Origin: Volvox africanus
Taxonomy: Eukaryota; Chlorophyta; Chlorophyceae; Chlamydomonadales; Volvocaceae
Assembly (NCBI GenBank): GCA_030268105.1
Contig: BSDZ01000021.1
Coordinates: 1,612,001-1,676,000, forward strand
Reading direction: 5' to 3'
DNA length: 64,000 bases
In this document: in pieces, positions 37,072 through 49,765 of the stretch
Numbering within the stretch: the stretch's first letter is position 1
Layout: the number at the start of each line of letters is the position of its first letter
Notes under the pieces: generated by a model
Seen by the model: only the letters and a program-made list of their open reading frames with translations
Told to the model about the DNA's origin: nothing
Database searches by the model: none
Program-made: the position numbers and the translations under genes

Positions 37072-40000
37072 TCACAATTGGTACATTGCCTCCTTGAGAA
37101 CCGCGCCATCACAAAGCCGGATGATCTTGACGTCACGCTCCAGGGGCATCCACCAGCAAGACCTCCTGCCGCCGCCGCCATCGCCAACCTCGCCGCCGCC
37201 AGCCCCGACATCTCCACCCAGGCAGCCTCGGGTATCACCCGCGGTGCCACTCAGTATCCCATCCCCTATAACTCCCGCCGCGTGCCTGCTGCCTTGGCAG
37301 CCCCGTGGCAACCCCGCATCGTCAGATTTGCATCTTGCTATCATCACGTACGACAACGCTCCGTACGGCACGGGCTCTAGTTTGAATCCACACGTTGGCA
37401 GGTCGCAGCGATCCAGCATGAGGACCTCCAGCGAGGCGCACGCAGCGGCTAGACGGCTCACAGCGCAGGCGGATAGCTGCGATTAGGTAGTTGATGGTTC
37501 CGGAGCAGATGAGGGATATGGTGAAGGACTTAATCAGGCAACAGATCCAGGAGGACGCTTTCCTACGAGCATGGCTCCGAAACTGAAATCGAGGGCGGCA
37601 GTTTCAGCGTTTTCCCCAATACATCACTGAGTAAGCATCATCAGTTGGTGGACTTACTACCCGGACTTTTCCCGTGTCATAAGGCCCTCTACGATCACAC
37701 GCTGCACCACATTCAACCTCACCCACGCCGCTACAACGCAGCCGCGCTTCACCCCGCACCTGGCAACAGTGGCGCAGTCGCAGGTTGGTCAGTCCGCGGC
37801 AGCTCGTCAACCAATCCAGCAGTTCCGCTTCGCTGAAGCCACCCGCTCCACTGCCCTCCAGACGCACATGCTGCAGCTTCGTGCCCCCGCACTCCCCCAG
37901 CCCCCTCACAAACGCATCCGTTAGCAGAGGAAGACCCACCATCGCTAAGGTGTGCAGGAACCGCAACCGGGTACTGCTGAAGCCCCTGTCTGATGCCCCG
38001 GCGGCGGCGGCGGCGGCGGCAGCTGAATCGAAGCCATCGGAACGGCAGCTCCTGAGCAAGCAACCGTTCAATGACCGGCCGTACAACAGTGATAGAACGT
38101 CCTCGTCGTACAGATCTGTCGCTCCGCTAGCTACAAGCCGCAAGTCGGACATAGCCCAGCGTGCAATTGCGCAGCCCTCCGCCACCATCGCCGCCGTCCC
38201 GCCGTCCCGCGGCAGCCAGCCCAGTCGCTCGAGCAGCTGCCCGCGGTGGAGCGGCCCAACACATCCGATCACGTGGAGCACGTGCAGCTTGGGGCATCCA
38301 GCCAGTACGGCGCCCACGCCCTTACCCGATACCGCACAAAGCGTAAGGCGGAGCTCCTGCAGGTGCGGGCACACCGCTGCCACCGCACCCAGCCCGGCAT
38401 CGTCAACGCATGCGCCCACACCCAGCTCCAGTGCCGTCAAGCACGCCGCCGACGCATCGACAGCATCGACAGCGCAGAGTCGCTGCACCGCGGCGGCATT
38501 GAAACCCCAGCCAAGCGACAGACTGCGCAGGTTGAGCAGCAGCAACCCGCCACTGGCTGCTGCTGCGGTGACGGCAGCTGTGCCGCCGTACGGCGCCAGT
38601 CCACGGCACCTGCTGACGCCGAGGTGCGTCAGACGTGTGGCGGCGGAGAGGACCATCGCCAGCTCCCGCGAACCAAAGCCAATGGATCCCGACAAGTCCA
38701 AATGTCGCAGCGCACGCAGCGTGTGGCCCACGTGTCTGAGCCATGCAGGATCTGGATCCGGTTGCTGGCTAGTGGATCCGCTAACATGGCTACTATTAGT
38801 GCCATCGCCATCAGGGGCTGGAGCCTCGGTCCTCATTCCCCCGCCTCCATCACGCCGGCGACTCGCGACCTGGTCGGTATCGGAGCCTCCACCCACGAAC
38901 GTTATCCGCGCCTTAGGGCCTTTCGGCAGCACGCCGTCGTTGAAGAAGCCGCTAAGGTCTACGCCCTGAAGACGCAGCACTGTGAGAAGCGCAAAAGGCA
39001 TCATAGCGACAGGCCGAGCGGGACCATGACTGGACTAAGGGGGCACGACAAAACAGGAGCCCCGAAACCATCAGTACCTGGTCCCTGCTGCCCGGACCTT
39101 CTTTGCCAAAACTTCACCCTCGGCCCTCACCGCGTAAGGCCCTCAAGCGGCACACAGCCCCCCGCAAAACCGCCCCGAACTCCAGAACCTCCCGCCGGGG
39201 GACCGACGTCGCTCCGCTACCGTGGCTCCTGCACCCGCTGCTGGCTGGCACTGCAAAATGTTCTGAGAGGTCAAGAGTGACCAGTTGATGACACCAGCCC
39301 TGGGGGTTTTGACCAGGAAGGAGGGGGGCAACAGCGAGGATCGGGGAAGAAGGGCGGGAGCGGAACCAGTCGCACGGGGCACGCAGCAGCAGCAGGAGCA
39401 GGAGGGAGGTGGGGGCTGCGGTCTGCTGCTTCCACTGAGCGGAACTCCCCCCCGAACAATGCCCCCCTTCCCCCCTGGCCGCCCCGCGCAACCAGTCACC
39501 TTCAACTCCAGCAGCCGCAGCCCGTAGCGCGACCATGTATCCGCCCGCACCGCCACCAGGTGTCGCAGGTCGCGGCCCTGGCCCGTCAGAATTACCGACT
39601 CAAATAGCGTGGGGCTCCTATCGGGGGGAAGGGATGAGGGCAGTGGGGCCACGCCGACAGGGGCGGCACCAATGTCTTCTGTAGACGTTAAGAGGATGTG
39701 GCTGTACCGCTGCGGGTTGTTGGAGCAGTCTAAATACGTCAACCGCCAGCCGTCATTGCGGCTGCTGCTATCGCTGACGTGGTGGAGGGCTCCGTTGTTC
39801 TCGAGATTCGGATAGCGACGTGGGACTGCCTTCATACTCTCCAGCAGCTGCCTCCCGAGTATCTCACTTATCAGCACGCCTCGCTGAGAGGGAGGGAGGG
39901 ACAGGGAGGGACAAGGAGGGACAGGGAGGGACAAGGAGGGACAGGAAGGGACAGGGAGGGACAGGGAGGGACAGGGAGGGACAGGGAGGGACAAGGAGGG

Positions 40001-43000
40001 ACAAGGAGGGACCAGGAGGGACAAGGAGGGACAGGGAGGGACAAGGAGGGACAGGGAGGGACAGGGAGGGACATAGAGGGACAGGGAGGGACAGGGAGGG
40101 ACCAGGAGGGACAGGGAGGGACAGGGAGGGACAGGAAGGGACAGGGAGGGACAAGGAGGGACAGGGAGGGACAGCGAGGGACAGGAAGGGACAGGGAGGG
40201 ACAGGGAGGGACAAGGAGGGACAGGGAGGGACAGGGAGGGACAGGGAGGGACAAGGAGGGACAAGGAGGGACAAGGAGGGACAAGGAGGGACAGGGAGGG
40301 ACAAGGAGGGACAGGGAGGGACAGGGAGGGACATAGAGGGACAGGGAGGGACAGGGAGGGACCAGGAGGGACAGGGAGGGACAGGGAGGGACAGGAAGGG
40401 ACAGGGAGGGACAAGGAGGGACAGGGAGGGACAGGGAGGGACAGGGAGGGACAAGGAGGGACAGGGAGGGACAGGGAGGGACATAGAGGGACAGGGAGGG
40501 ACAGGGAGGGACCAGGAGGGACAGGGAGGGACAGGGAGGGACAGGAAGGGACAGGGAGGGACAGGGAGGGACAGGGAGGGACAGGGAGGGACAGGAAGGG
40601 ACAGGGAGGGACAGGGAGGGACAGGGAGGGACAGGGAGGGACAAGGAGGGACCAGGAGGGACAGGGAGGGACAGGGAGGGACAGGGAGGGACAGGGAGGG
40701 ACAAGGAGGGACAGGGAGGGACAGGGAGGGACAGGGAGGGATAGGGAGGGACAGGGAGGGACAGGGAGGGACAGGGAGGGACAAGGAGGGACAAGGAGGG
40801 ACAGGGAGGGACAAGGAGGGAGCAGGAGGGACAAGGAGGGACAGGGAGGGACAGGGAGGGACAGGGAGGGACAGGGAGGGACAGGGAGGGACAGGGAGGG
40901 ACAGGGAGGGACAGGGAGGGACAGGGAGGGACAAGGAGGGACCAGGAAGGACAAGGAGGGACAAGGAGGGACAGGGAGGGACAAGGAGGGACAAGGAGGG
41001 ACCAGGAGGGACAAGGAGGGACAGGGAGGGACAGGGAGGGACAGGGAGGGACAGGGAGGGACAGGGAGGGACAGGGAGGGACAGGGAGGGACAAGGAGGG
41101 ACAGGGAGGGACAAGGAGGGACAGGGAGGGACAGGGAGGGACCAGGAGGGACAAGGAGAGACAGGGAGGGACAGGGAGGGACCAGGAGGGACAAGGAGGG
41201 ACAGGGAGGGACAGGGAGGGACAGGGAGGGATAGGGAGGGACAGGGAGGGACAGGGAGGGACAGGGAGGGACAAGGAGGGACAGGGAGGGACAAGGAGAG
41301 AGCAGGAGGGACAAGGAGGGACAGGGAGGGACAGGGAGGGACAGGGAGGGGCAGGGAGGGACAAGGAGGGACAGGGAGGGACAGGGAGGGACAGGGAGGG
41401 ATAGGGAGGGACAGGGAGGGACAGGGAGGGACAGGGAGGGACAGGGAGGGACAAGGAGGGAGCAGGAGGGACAAGGAGGGACAGGGAGGGACAGGGAGGG
41501 ACAGGGAGGGACCAGGAGGGACAAGGAGGGACAGGGAGGGACAGGGAGGGACAGGGAGGGATAGGGAGGGACAGGGAGGGACAGGGAGGGACAGGGAGGG
41601 ACCAGGAGGGACAAGGAGGGACAGGGAGGGACAGGGAGGGACAGGGAGGGACAGGGAGGGACAGGGAGGGACAAGGAGGGACAGGGAGGGACAAGGAGGG
41701 ACAGGGAGGGACAAGGAGGGACAGGGAGGGACAGGGAGGGACAGGGAGGGACCAGGAGGGACAAGGAGGGACAAGGAGGGACAGGGAGGGACAGGGAGGG
41801 ACAAGGAGGGACCAGGAGGGACAAGGAGGGACAGGGAGAGACAGGGAGGGACAGGGAGGGACAGGGAGGGACAGGGAGGGACAGGGAGGGACAGGGAGGG
41901 ACAGGGAGGGACAAGGAGGGACAGGGAGGGACAAGGAGGGACAGGGAGGGACAGGGAGGGACAGGGAGGGACCAGGAGGGACAAGGAGGGACAGGGAGGG
42001 ACAGGGAGGGATAGGGAGGGACCAGGAGGGACAAGGAGGGACAGGGAGGGACAGGGAGGGACAGGGAGGGACAAGGAGGGACAGGGAGGGACAAGGAGAG
42101 AGCAGGAGGGACAAGGAGGGACAGGGAGGGACAGGGAGGGACAGGGAGGGGCAGGGAGGGACAAGGAGGGACAGGGAGGGACAGGGAGGGACAGGGAGGG
42201 ATAGGGAGGGACAGGGAGGGACAGGGAGGGACAGGGAGGGACCAGGAGGGACAAGGAGGGACAGGGAGGGACAAGGAGGGACAGGGAGGGACAGGGAGGG
42301 ACAAGGAGGGACAGGGAGGGACAAGGAGGGACAGGGAGGGACAAGGAGGGACAGGGAGGGACAGGGAGGGACAGGGAGGGACCAGGAGGGACAAGGAGGG
42401 ACAAGGAGGGACAGGGAGGGACAAGGAGGGACAAGGAGGGACCAGGAGGGACAAGGAGGGACAGGGAGGGACCAGGAGGGACAAGGAGGGACAGGGAGGG
42501 ACAGGGAGGGACAGGGAGGGACAGGGAGGGACAGGGAGGGACAAGGAGGGACAGGGAGGGACAAGGAGGGACAGGGAGGGACAAGGAGGGACAGGGAGGG
42601 ACAGGGAGGGACAGGGAGGGACCAGGAGGGACAAGGAGGGACAAGGAGGGACAGGGAGGGACAAGGAGGGACAAGGAGGGACCAGGAGGGACAAGGAGGG
42701 ACAGGGAGAGACAGGGAGGGACAGGGAGGGACAGGGAGGGACAGGGAGGGACAGGGAGGGACAGGGAGGGACAGGGAGGGACAAGGAGGGACAGGGAGGG
42801 ACAAGGAGGGACAGGGAGGGACAGGGAGGGACAGGGAGGGACCAGGAGGGACAAGGAGGGACAGGGAGGGACAGGGAGGGATAGGGAGGGACCAGGAGGG
42901 ACAAGGAGGGACAGGGAGGGACAGGGAGGGACAGGGAGGGACAAGGAGGGACAGGGAGGGACAAGGAGAGAGCAGGAGGGACAAGGAGGGACAGGGAGGG

Positions 43001-46000
43001 ACAGGGAGGGACAGGGAGGGGCAGGGAGGGACAAGGAGGGACAGGGAGGGACAGGGAGGGACAGGGAGGGATAGGGAGGGACAGGGAGGGACAGGGAGGG
43101 ACAGGGAGGGACCAGGAGGGACAAGGAGGGACAGGGAGGGACAAGGAGGGACCAGGAGGGACAGGGAGGGACAAGGAGGGACAGGGAGGGACAAGGAGGG
43201 ACAGGGAGGGACAAGGAGGGACAGGGAGGGACAGGGAGGGACAGGGAGGGACCAGGAGGGACAAGGAGGGACAAGGAGGGACAGGGAGGGACAAGGAGGG
43301 ACAAGGAGGGACCAGGAGGGACAAGGAGGGACAGGGAGGGACCAGGAGGGACAAGGAGGGACAGGGAGGGACAGGGAGGGACAGGGAGGGACAGGGAGGG
43401 ACAAGGAGGGACAGGGAGGGACAAGGAGGGACAGGGAGGGACAGGGAGGGACAGGGAGGGACCAGGAGGGACAAGGAGGGACAGGGAGGGACAGGGAGGG
43501 ATAGGGAGGGACCAGGAGGGACAAGGAGGGACAGGGAGGGACAGGGAGGGACAGGGAGGGACAAGGAGGGACAGGGAGGGACAAGGAGAGAGCAGGAGGG
43601 ACAAGGAGGGACAGGGAGGGACAGGGAGGGACAGGGAGGGGCAGGGAGGGATAAGGAGGGACAGGGAGGGACAGGGAGGGACAGGGAGGGATAGGGAGGG
43701 ACAGGGAGGGACAGGGAGGGACAGGGAGGGACAGGGAGGGACAGGGAGGGACAGGGAGGGACAGGGAGGGACAAGGAGGGACAGGGAGGGACAGGGAGGG
43801 ACAGGGAGGGACAGGGAGGGACAGGGAGGGACAGGGAGGGACAGGGAGGGACAGGGAGGGAGGGAGGCTGATCCTGCGTAGAGGCAATCATTTCCTTACT
43901 AGGCCTCGACTTGATCACCCAACCCCCGGGTTATATCCCCACCTTTCCCCCCCGTTCCTTTATCCCCTGCCCTTCTCCGCTCCCCAACCCACCCATCTGC
44001 CCACCACACACCCAACCACACCGACTCACCTCCCCAACCCACTCACCTCGTCCGGACCTCCGCCCATCTCTGACTTGGGCACGAGCAGCACGTCTCCATT
44101 GCAGCCTAACCCGCATAGCCCCTCCACGTCCAGCTGCTCTCCGCACCACCCGCACATCCCGCCGCCTCCTCGTCGCTGCTGCTGCCGGTCCTGCTCCTGT
44201 CCTTGCGACACAAACGCCTGATGCGCCGTCTTCGCACCTCCAGAAGAGCCTCCTCCATGACGCAGATACTCCGACTGCGGGTTGGTGTGCGTCCCAATGG
44301 CGCCGTCGGACGCGTTGGAACCCATGGGTCGCAGGCCCAGCGGTGGTAAGGGGCAGGGCGGGCGGTAGACCGGCGGATGCGGCCAGGCAGCGGATGACAA
44401 GTGAGCGGCGGGAAGTGATTTCGGAGCCAGCCACATGGACAGGCACCAGGGCCCCTCCGACGGCAGGAAGTCTTGAATCTGCAGGGTGATCTGCAACACG
44501 AGGGGTTGTGGCTAGTGGAGGCTGATCAACATATCATACACAAAATATGATGTGATGCCTAATCAGGAATTATGATTAGGGAATAAGAGAAGTGATGATG
44601 ATGATGATGATGAATAAGATGGTGATGATGCCTCTCTATATATTGGAAGTGGTAAGGGGGAGGACCGGGGCCGCTTCCAGTTCTCACGCTAACAGGGGTA
44701 ACGCTGAGGCGTTAGGGACAGAGGGTGCTATGGGCGTAAACAGGATGCGTTACGTGATCAGAGGGGCGAGGGGCGAGGGGCGAGGGGCCTCATCGTCTCC
44801 GCAGCTCCCCAGCCCCCTGCTGGGCTCAAGGCTGCCTAAGGTGCGCTGGAAGTGCTTCTCTGTCTCCGGACCTTCCCGCCACCCCCGTCCTGCCCCACCC
44901 ATCCCACCGGTACTCGGCCCGGCTGGACGTGCTGGGCGGCGAGGGCCTCCGCTCCGGAACCAGCCAGCAGCAGCAAGCGGCCGTCACAAGCCAGTGTGCG
45001 CGTGGCGCGAAGTACGGCCTCCGGAGGCTGGAAATGGCAGCCGTATTCAATCGACACGTGACCGGTGCCTGCGCCACATCCGCCGGTGGCATATGCTTCG
45101 CTGGCCAGTGCCGCCATTGCCGCTCTTGATGATGCGGTCGCGGCGGCGGCGGCGGTGGCGGCGGTGGCGGTGGCGCTGCCAGAGCCTGACGCATCATGGC
45201 GATGTACACAGACCCGGGCGGGCGTGGGGATCGCAAATGGCGGCTGCGAGGCCGGCGGCACTGGCGGCGCAGCCGCTGAACCAGACATGTGTAAACTCGG
45301 AGACGGGTTGATGGTGGCCCCGACAACAGTAAGGGTGGCTGCGGGGTTCGTGGCGGCGGGTGCGGGGTTCGTGGCGGCGGGTGCGGGTGCGGGTGCGGGT
45401 GCGGGTGCGGGCGCATAGGTTGACCCGGGGACCACATCGCCGCCGCCGGTCCTTCTATCACCAACACAGATCCGGTCCCAATTGGGACCGCCAGAGGCCT
45501 GCAAAGCAGCAGCCGTGGCGTACAAGGGTCCCCGCCAGGAAGCGTCCTCCAGGATACGAGCTGCCTGAAGACGGCGGCGCCATGATGCGGCGTCCGCGAG
45601 CGCACCGAGCGACTCCGCAGCTGTTGGACAATTGAGCATTGTTAGCCGTCAGCAAGGTTCGCAATGGCCAGGGGGCCGAAATGATTTTGGGAAGTGGGGG
45701 GGAGGAGGGAACAAGGATTCGGTTAGGGGCGCGGTTGCTAATCATCAGAGATTTAGCGCCTCTGGAGGTAGGTTGAGCGCTCCACAGGGTGTTGTTGGGC
45801 TCGGAGACTGGGGCGCCTAGCAAGACATTTGCGCAATCGTGCGATGGTGCCGTAATGGTGATTTCGGCAGGGTTGCAGGAGGTCCCGAACCTTGGTCACA
45901 GTAGCAGATAATCAAACATTCTATACATATGCATAAGAGATGCGGGGGTCTTTGTTAACTGTGGAAAGACTCGTACCGGCAAGGAGGTAGGTACACGTGC

Positions 46001-46142
46001 ACGCGAGCGCCATGTTGTCCCGACATCCCAGCTTCGATTGTATAATTTCCAGGACTGACTGCGGTAAATCAGATAGACATCGGTACTGTGCTGGTTGCAG
46101 CGCGGCAGCTTTCGACAACCCGTCCGACAAAGAGATTTGCAT
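37072..46142 (-). CDS. F-box/leucine-rich-repeat protein
   Basis: Probable substrate adaptor of an SCF ubiquitin ligase, 1211 aa. Exons: 45977-46142, 44872-45620, 44047-44490, 39500-39883, 39131-39299, 37661-38979, 37072-37476, GT-AG with matching phases. The F-box is split by intron 1: LSDLPQSVLEIIQSKLGCRD and ALACTCTYLLA, then WRRRLQAARILEDASWRG. Exon 2 then runs into Ala/Pro low complexity. Exon 3 has four Cys in CGWCGEQLDVEGLCGLGC, a possible small zinc site. Exons 5-7 hold LRRs of the cysteine-containing type (LRALRVLRLQGVDLSG; LRHLDLSGSIGFGSRELA; LTHLGVSRCRGLAP; LQELRLTLCAVSGKGV; LTNLRLRHCCQV). Intron 3 (39884-44046) is almost wholly a decamer array. The exon 2 donor is uncertain: three in-frame GT sites lie within 45 bp. 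The start may lie further upstream, because in-frame ATGs exist to 46265. Confidence 0.8.
39888..43866. repeat. 4-kb decamer minisatellite (GGGACAGGGA)n in an intron
   Basis: About 398 copies of a 10-bp unit, consensus ACAGGGAGGG on the plus strand. Variants are nearly all substitutions in the first half: ACAAGGAGGG, ACCAGGAGGG, ATAGGGAGGG, ACATAGAGGG, GCAGGGAGGG, AGCAGGAGGG. The 10-bp register is unbroken from end to end. It fills 96% of intron 3 of the F-box gene and abuts the acceptor at 39884, so in the transcript it is an extreme polypyrimidine tract (CCCTCCCTGT). Confidence 0.97.
44767..44788. repeat. (GAGGGGC)n short tandem repeat
   Basis: Three copies of the heptamer GGGGCGA/GAGGGGC within intron 2 of the F-box gene. 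Confidence 0.8.
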
Positions 46143-46811
46143 GGTCAAGCGAAGAATTAATTGTACATAATCGGACGATATGATGCGATTTAATGTCCAT
46201 GGTATGTAACATTTCATCATCGGACAATGTACTACAACATGTCCATCCATGAGTGACGAGTCCAAGAAAAGCCTCGCTACGCATATATAAGTTTTTTAAA
46301 ACAATATCGTATGCATACAAATAATTGCTTCCTTTTCTATTCAGGGGAACGCTGCGACTTAACGTTCTTTATTACCCCGCGCACACCGGCTTTGAACGAT
46401 AGCTGAGAGCGTGTGGTCGAATCATATTCTTTTGGAATTTCGTCACAATGCTTTACAACTTGATGCCATCTGGAGCTCTCCAGGTTCTCATACCACTGTA
46501 AGTCACGTCCATGCCCTTCCAGCTTCCTGGGCGATGGACCCGCGCTCGCAATGCGGCACCAGGGCGAACGAAAGTGCAAAATCTTTTTAAGATTGTTTTT
46601 ATATGAGACATGTTCATACCATTAGGAATGACGGCCCGGCGACGGTTTGCATACAGCGGTCGCTCCATGTCTGCCGGCGCGGTTCGCTAGCCACCCCAGC
46701 TTGAAGAACGCCCTATTGGCATTTGTAAATCAACAAGGATAATAATATAACGGTATTGCGTTAAAATCCTTACGCCAATTCCAACCGACCCCGGTCGCCG
46801 ATCGGCTTCAG
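46143..46811. promoter_or_regulatory. divergent spacer between the F-box and AP2 genes
   Basis: The F-box gene reads leftwards and the AP2 gene rightwards from here. It holds the promoters and the unresolved first exon(s) of the AP2 gene. Candidate starts on the plus strand are an ATG near 46448 (MLYNLMPSGALQ before a GT) and one near 46629 (MTARRRFAYSGRS), neither of which I can join securely. Confidence 0.4.
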
Positions 46812-48554
46812 AGGTGCCTTTCCCCGTGAGGAGCATGTTCCAAGCTCGGAAGAGGAGCAAGTCGTCCAGCGTCCAGTGACGAGGAGGAAGCGTGCTCTGG
46901 AAGAGGATCCGGACTACCATGATAGCCGCCCCGCCCAAAACGATGAGCATGGTAAGTGACTTTGTACGTGCTAGGAGTCGAAACGAAGCACTGTCATCTA
47001 CGTAATGCGTTTGATTCTCATAAATACCAATCATTTATACGCAGAAGGGTTTTGGCTGGACCTAGCTGTGTGTTGCGTGGCAAGTGGCGCGAGTAATGCG
47101 CCAAGCGCCACCACTGAGAAATTTTCCTTGCGTGTAGGACCGATCAACAAAGTCGGTTACAGAGGTGTGCGTCGGCGGCCCTGGGGTTCTTATGCTGCGG
47201 AGATTCGCGACGCGAGTAGCGGAAAGCGCAGGTATGTCAGGTTCAGGCGGCATGAACACGCAGCCGCCCGCGGCTGATGGGGGACTGAAACGTATGCCGA
47301 CCCGCAATGGTACCTTTTATCCATGTCCTATTATTTTAAATCAAAAATGTATTATGTAAATCTGAAAGTTTTTGGCTGGGTAAGGAACCGGCAGCTTCTT
47401 GGGCTGCGCCCGCCTTAGGGTTTTGGAGTCTTCTCCCATATAGTTGGTAACGTAATTATGATAAACTTCGTAGTTTCCTTCAAACCGTGATGAAATATTC
47501 ATCATTTCAGGTTAAATATTGGAAATTTTTTAATCAAAAATTTTAACTTAAAACAGAAAGATTTAACTGAATCTTGGTTAAAGGATAAAGGATTCTTTGG
47601 AGTTTTGCCAAGTTTAAGCAGAAGTGATGCGTGCTTCGGAAATTTTGGGCATACAGAATGTGCGTTTCCCAAAAACCCAGAAGTTTAATTCTAACCGCGC
47701 TATATCTGATAGCATTGGAATACACGCGCATAAGTGTTATAGTACATCGCTGCCCCTTTCCGGATATCCTGTCGCCGTTGCCACGGGCCCGCGTTAACAG
47801 CACCCAGACATACTTAAACGTGACGTGACTTGACGTGACGCACTCGGTGGCGCAGGTGGATCGGGACTTTCAAAACCCCCGAGGAAGCTGCGCGTGCGTA
47901 CGATGAGGCCGCCCTGGCGCTGCACGGCCCACGGGCCAAGACCAACTTCGTATATGAGTGCCAAGTGCAGCGACAGCCCCCAAAGTCCGTACAGGTGCTA
48001 CAGATGGTAAGCGCGTCGTATGTGTGCGTGTGTGCTACAAGCCAGCATTACTTGCATTCGACACGCGCGTGCGTGTTATAATGATACCGCAGCGTTCCTA
48101 ACCTGCTGCTAAGAGCTGAGCGATTACGAAGTGGGGCCACAAACCCAGCGCCGCTCGCCGAAGGTATTGACGACGTGTTCGACTGACAGGGATCGAAAGA
48201 TGGACGAGTTCACTGTACGACACATGACGTCACCGCCGGCTTCCTGTACATACGCAGGTCTTCCATCGGGACTCGGACGACTCCAACTGTTCGGTAACGG
48301 CCCCCAATCCGCACCTGGACTGCACGGCCGTTGATGCTCCGCAACAGCAGCACCGGCAGCACCAATACCATCAACCAGCACGGCAGGCAGAGCAGCAGCA
48401 GCAGCTGCCGGAAGATCCACAGGGGCAGGAGGAGGAGGGGGAGGAGCAGCAGCCGCTGCAGCACCAGCACGAGCACCAGCACCAGCAGCCGCGTCTGGAG
48501 GCCCTGGTAGAGGTAGCGCACCTGTTTGGGCGGAGGGATTTCGCCATGGCGTGA
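46812..48554 (+). CDS. AP2/ERF-domain transcription factor (5' end incomplete)
   Basis: Plant-type DNA-binding transcription factor with one AP2 domain. Supported exons: 46812-46951, 47138-47231, 47856-48006, 48258-48554 (stop TGA 48552-48554). The first listed exon gives an acidic/basic segment ([27 protein letters not shown]). The AP2 domain spans exons 2-3: [19 protein letters not shown], then [20 protein letters not shown] and [14 protein letters not shown], with YRG and WLG/WIG-type elements, the RRRPWG and the RAYD motif intact. Exon 4 is a Gln/His/Glu-rich tail, a typical activation-type region. The intron between exons 2 and 3 is long (624 bp) and AT-rich. At least one further 5' exon with the start codon must exist. 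Alternative donors in exon 4 would allow further 3' exons (see 49394-49525 and 49766-50071). Confidence 0.82.
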
Positions 48555-48946
48555 TCTTTTCCACGAGTTGATTGATCAGCTTTTTGTGGCCCATGAGTCT
48601 CACGACGCAGCCCCGATCGATGAGTCTCTCCCCGTCTTGGCCCGCGGGAGATCTTCCAAGGATGTCGACTCGACAACGGCAGGGTCGGGGTGCACTGGCA
48701 TCTTCCGGGGTACAACCCGGTGAATGTTGTGTGGGATGTCGCCAACGCGATCCATCCCCGAGAAGGAGGATGGGGGGAGGAGGGGAGGACTAAGGGGCCT
48801 TATGGCTCTACCTGTGGGTCGGGCTCCCTGGCCCATAAATGAGGACTTGGGCGACGGGTGAATTGGGGCTATTTGAATTGTTTTGTACTTTTAAGTATAT
48901 ACAGGGGTGGTAGTATTCGGCAAGTTGTGTGCGCAGCGACCGCATT

Positions 48947-48951
48947 TGTAA
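48947..48951 (+). terminator. possible TGTAA polyadenylation signal for the AP2 gene
   Basis: TGTAA on the plus strand 393 bases after the AP2 stop. The motif is short and common, so this is tentative. Confidence 0.25.
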
Positions 48952-49393
48952 GAACGGGTGACTTTCGGAGTGGCGTCCTTTCGTTGATCACCACGCGTGG
49001 CTTATCACCCGCTTACGGTACGGGGCCCCGGTCGTTGGGCCTCTCCTGGGTGGGCGTGCGTGGCACATGGCATCAAGCATGCATCACAGAGGGGGCATGT
49101 GCGTATGTGTGTATTTGTGTATGTTGTGCGTGGAGCACGGCATTAGGGTCTCGCATTGACCCATGGTCATGAGGCCGACTGCAGCACTGCAGAGTGCGGC
49201 AATACTCTGGATGCTGCATCACGAAGTTGATGGAGAAAGCGGTGCGGGCGACTGAAGCCACAGAAAGAGGGACCACGTGTCCGAAAACGGCGACAAGGGC
49301 TGCATCATCATGCAGCACGTGGCGAGTTGAGTTTTGAGTTGAAGCTTCTGTGGCAAGGTGGCAGGACGTTTTGGCAAGCAGGTGTTACTAACA

Positions 49394-49525
49394 ATGGAGG
49401 CTGCTATCGCGACCCGAGAGAGGGACGAAGCTGCCTCCTCCGGGGCGGATATTCGCATGACGGGGGCACTTCCGACTCCCTCACGCGAGGTTGCGCAACA
49501 GATGACCGACAGATGGACCGACTAA
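49394..49525 (+). other. small protein-like open frame, possible extra AP2-gene exon
   Basis: Frame of 44 codons starting MEAAIATRERDEAASSGADI and ending in TAA. An acceptor-like CAG lies at 49379-49381, in phase 0, and GTGTTACTAACA precedes the ATG in frame. Codon composition is GC-rich and ordinary. It could be a 3' exon of the AP2 gene or an independent short ORF. No family recognised. Confidence 0.25.
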
Positions 49526-49765
49526 CTCCTTCCCGGGGAGACGGCCGCCCGTTCATTCTGCCTCTGTACTGCCAGAGGTTTTTCTTTTCAGGTAGCGGAA
49601 GGCGTCATGGGGTCCGTAAGCAGGCGCCAGGAGCCGTAAGCAGGCGCAATCAGCCCGGTCCCCATCGATACCGAACTCACGCCTGTGTGAGAGCGACAAA
49701 ACGCAGTCAGTGGCACGTGCTTAGCGGCGTGAGCTGCTGGTGTGTATTTGACTGTGCGAGTGTAG

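Noticed and set aside
37785..39280. Plus-strand frames of 344-394 codons opposite the LRR exon
   Set aside because: Antisense of a GC-rich LRR exon; no motif, while the minus strand encodes clear leucine-rich repeats.
39820..42204. Plus-strand open frame of 794 codons (GGTGRDREGQ units)
   Set aside because: Translation of the same decamer array on the other strand; no non-repeat protein sequence attached.
39143..43918. Minus-strand open frame of 1591 codons rich in SLSLPVPPCP, and two similar frames of more than 1200 codons
   Set aside because: All three minus frames are open because a 10-bp unit without stops tiles them. The array lies between a strong donor (44046) and a good acceptor (39884) that restore the F-box/LRR frame, so it is intron.
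44836..45605. Second minus-strand frame of about 260 codons over F-box exon 2
   Set aside because: Only the frame giving ESLGALADAASWRRRLQAAR joins the F-box exon in phase; the other is a His/Pro repeat shadow.
48124..48603. Minus-strand Ala/Pro-rich frame
   Set aside because: Antisense of the Gln/His-rich last AP2 exon.
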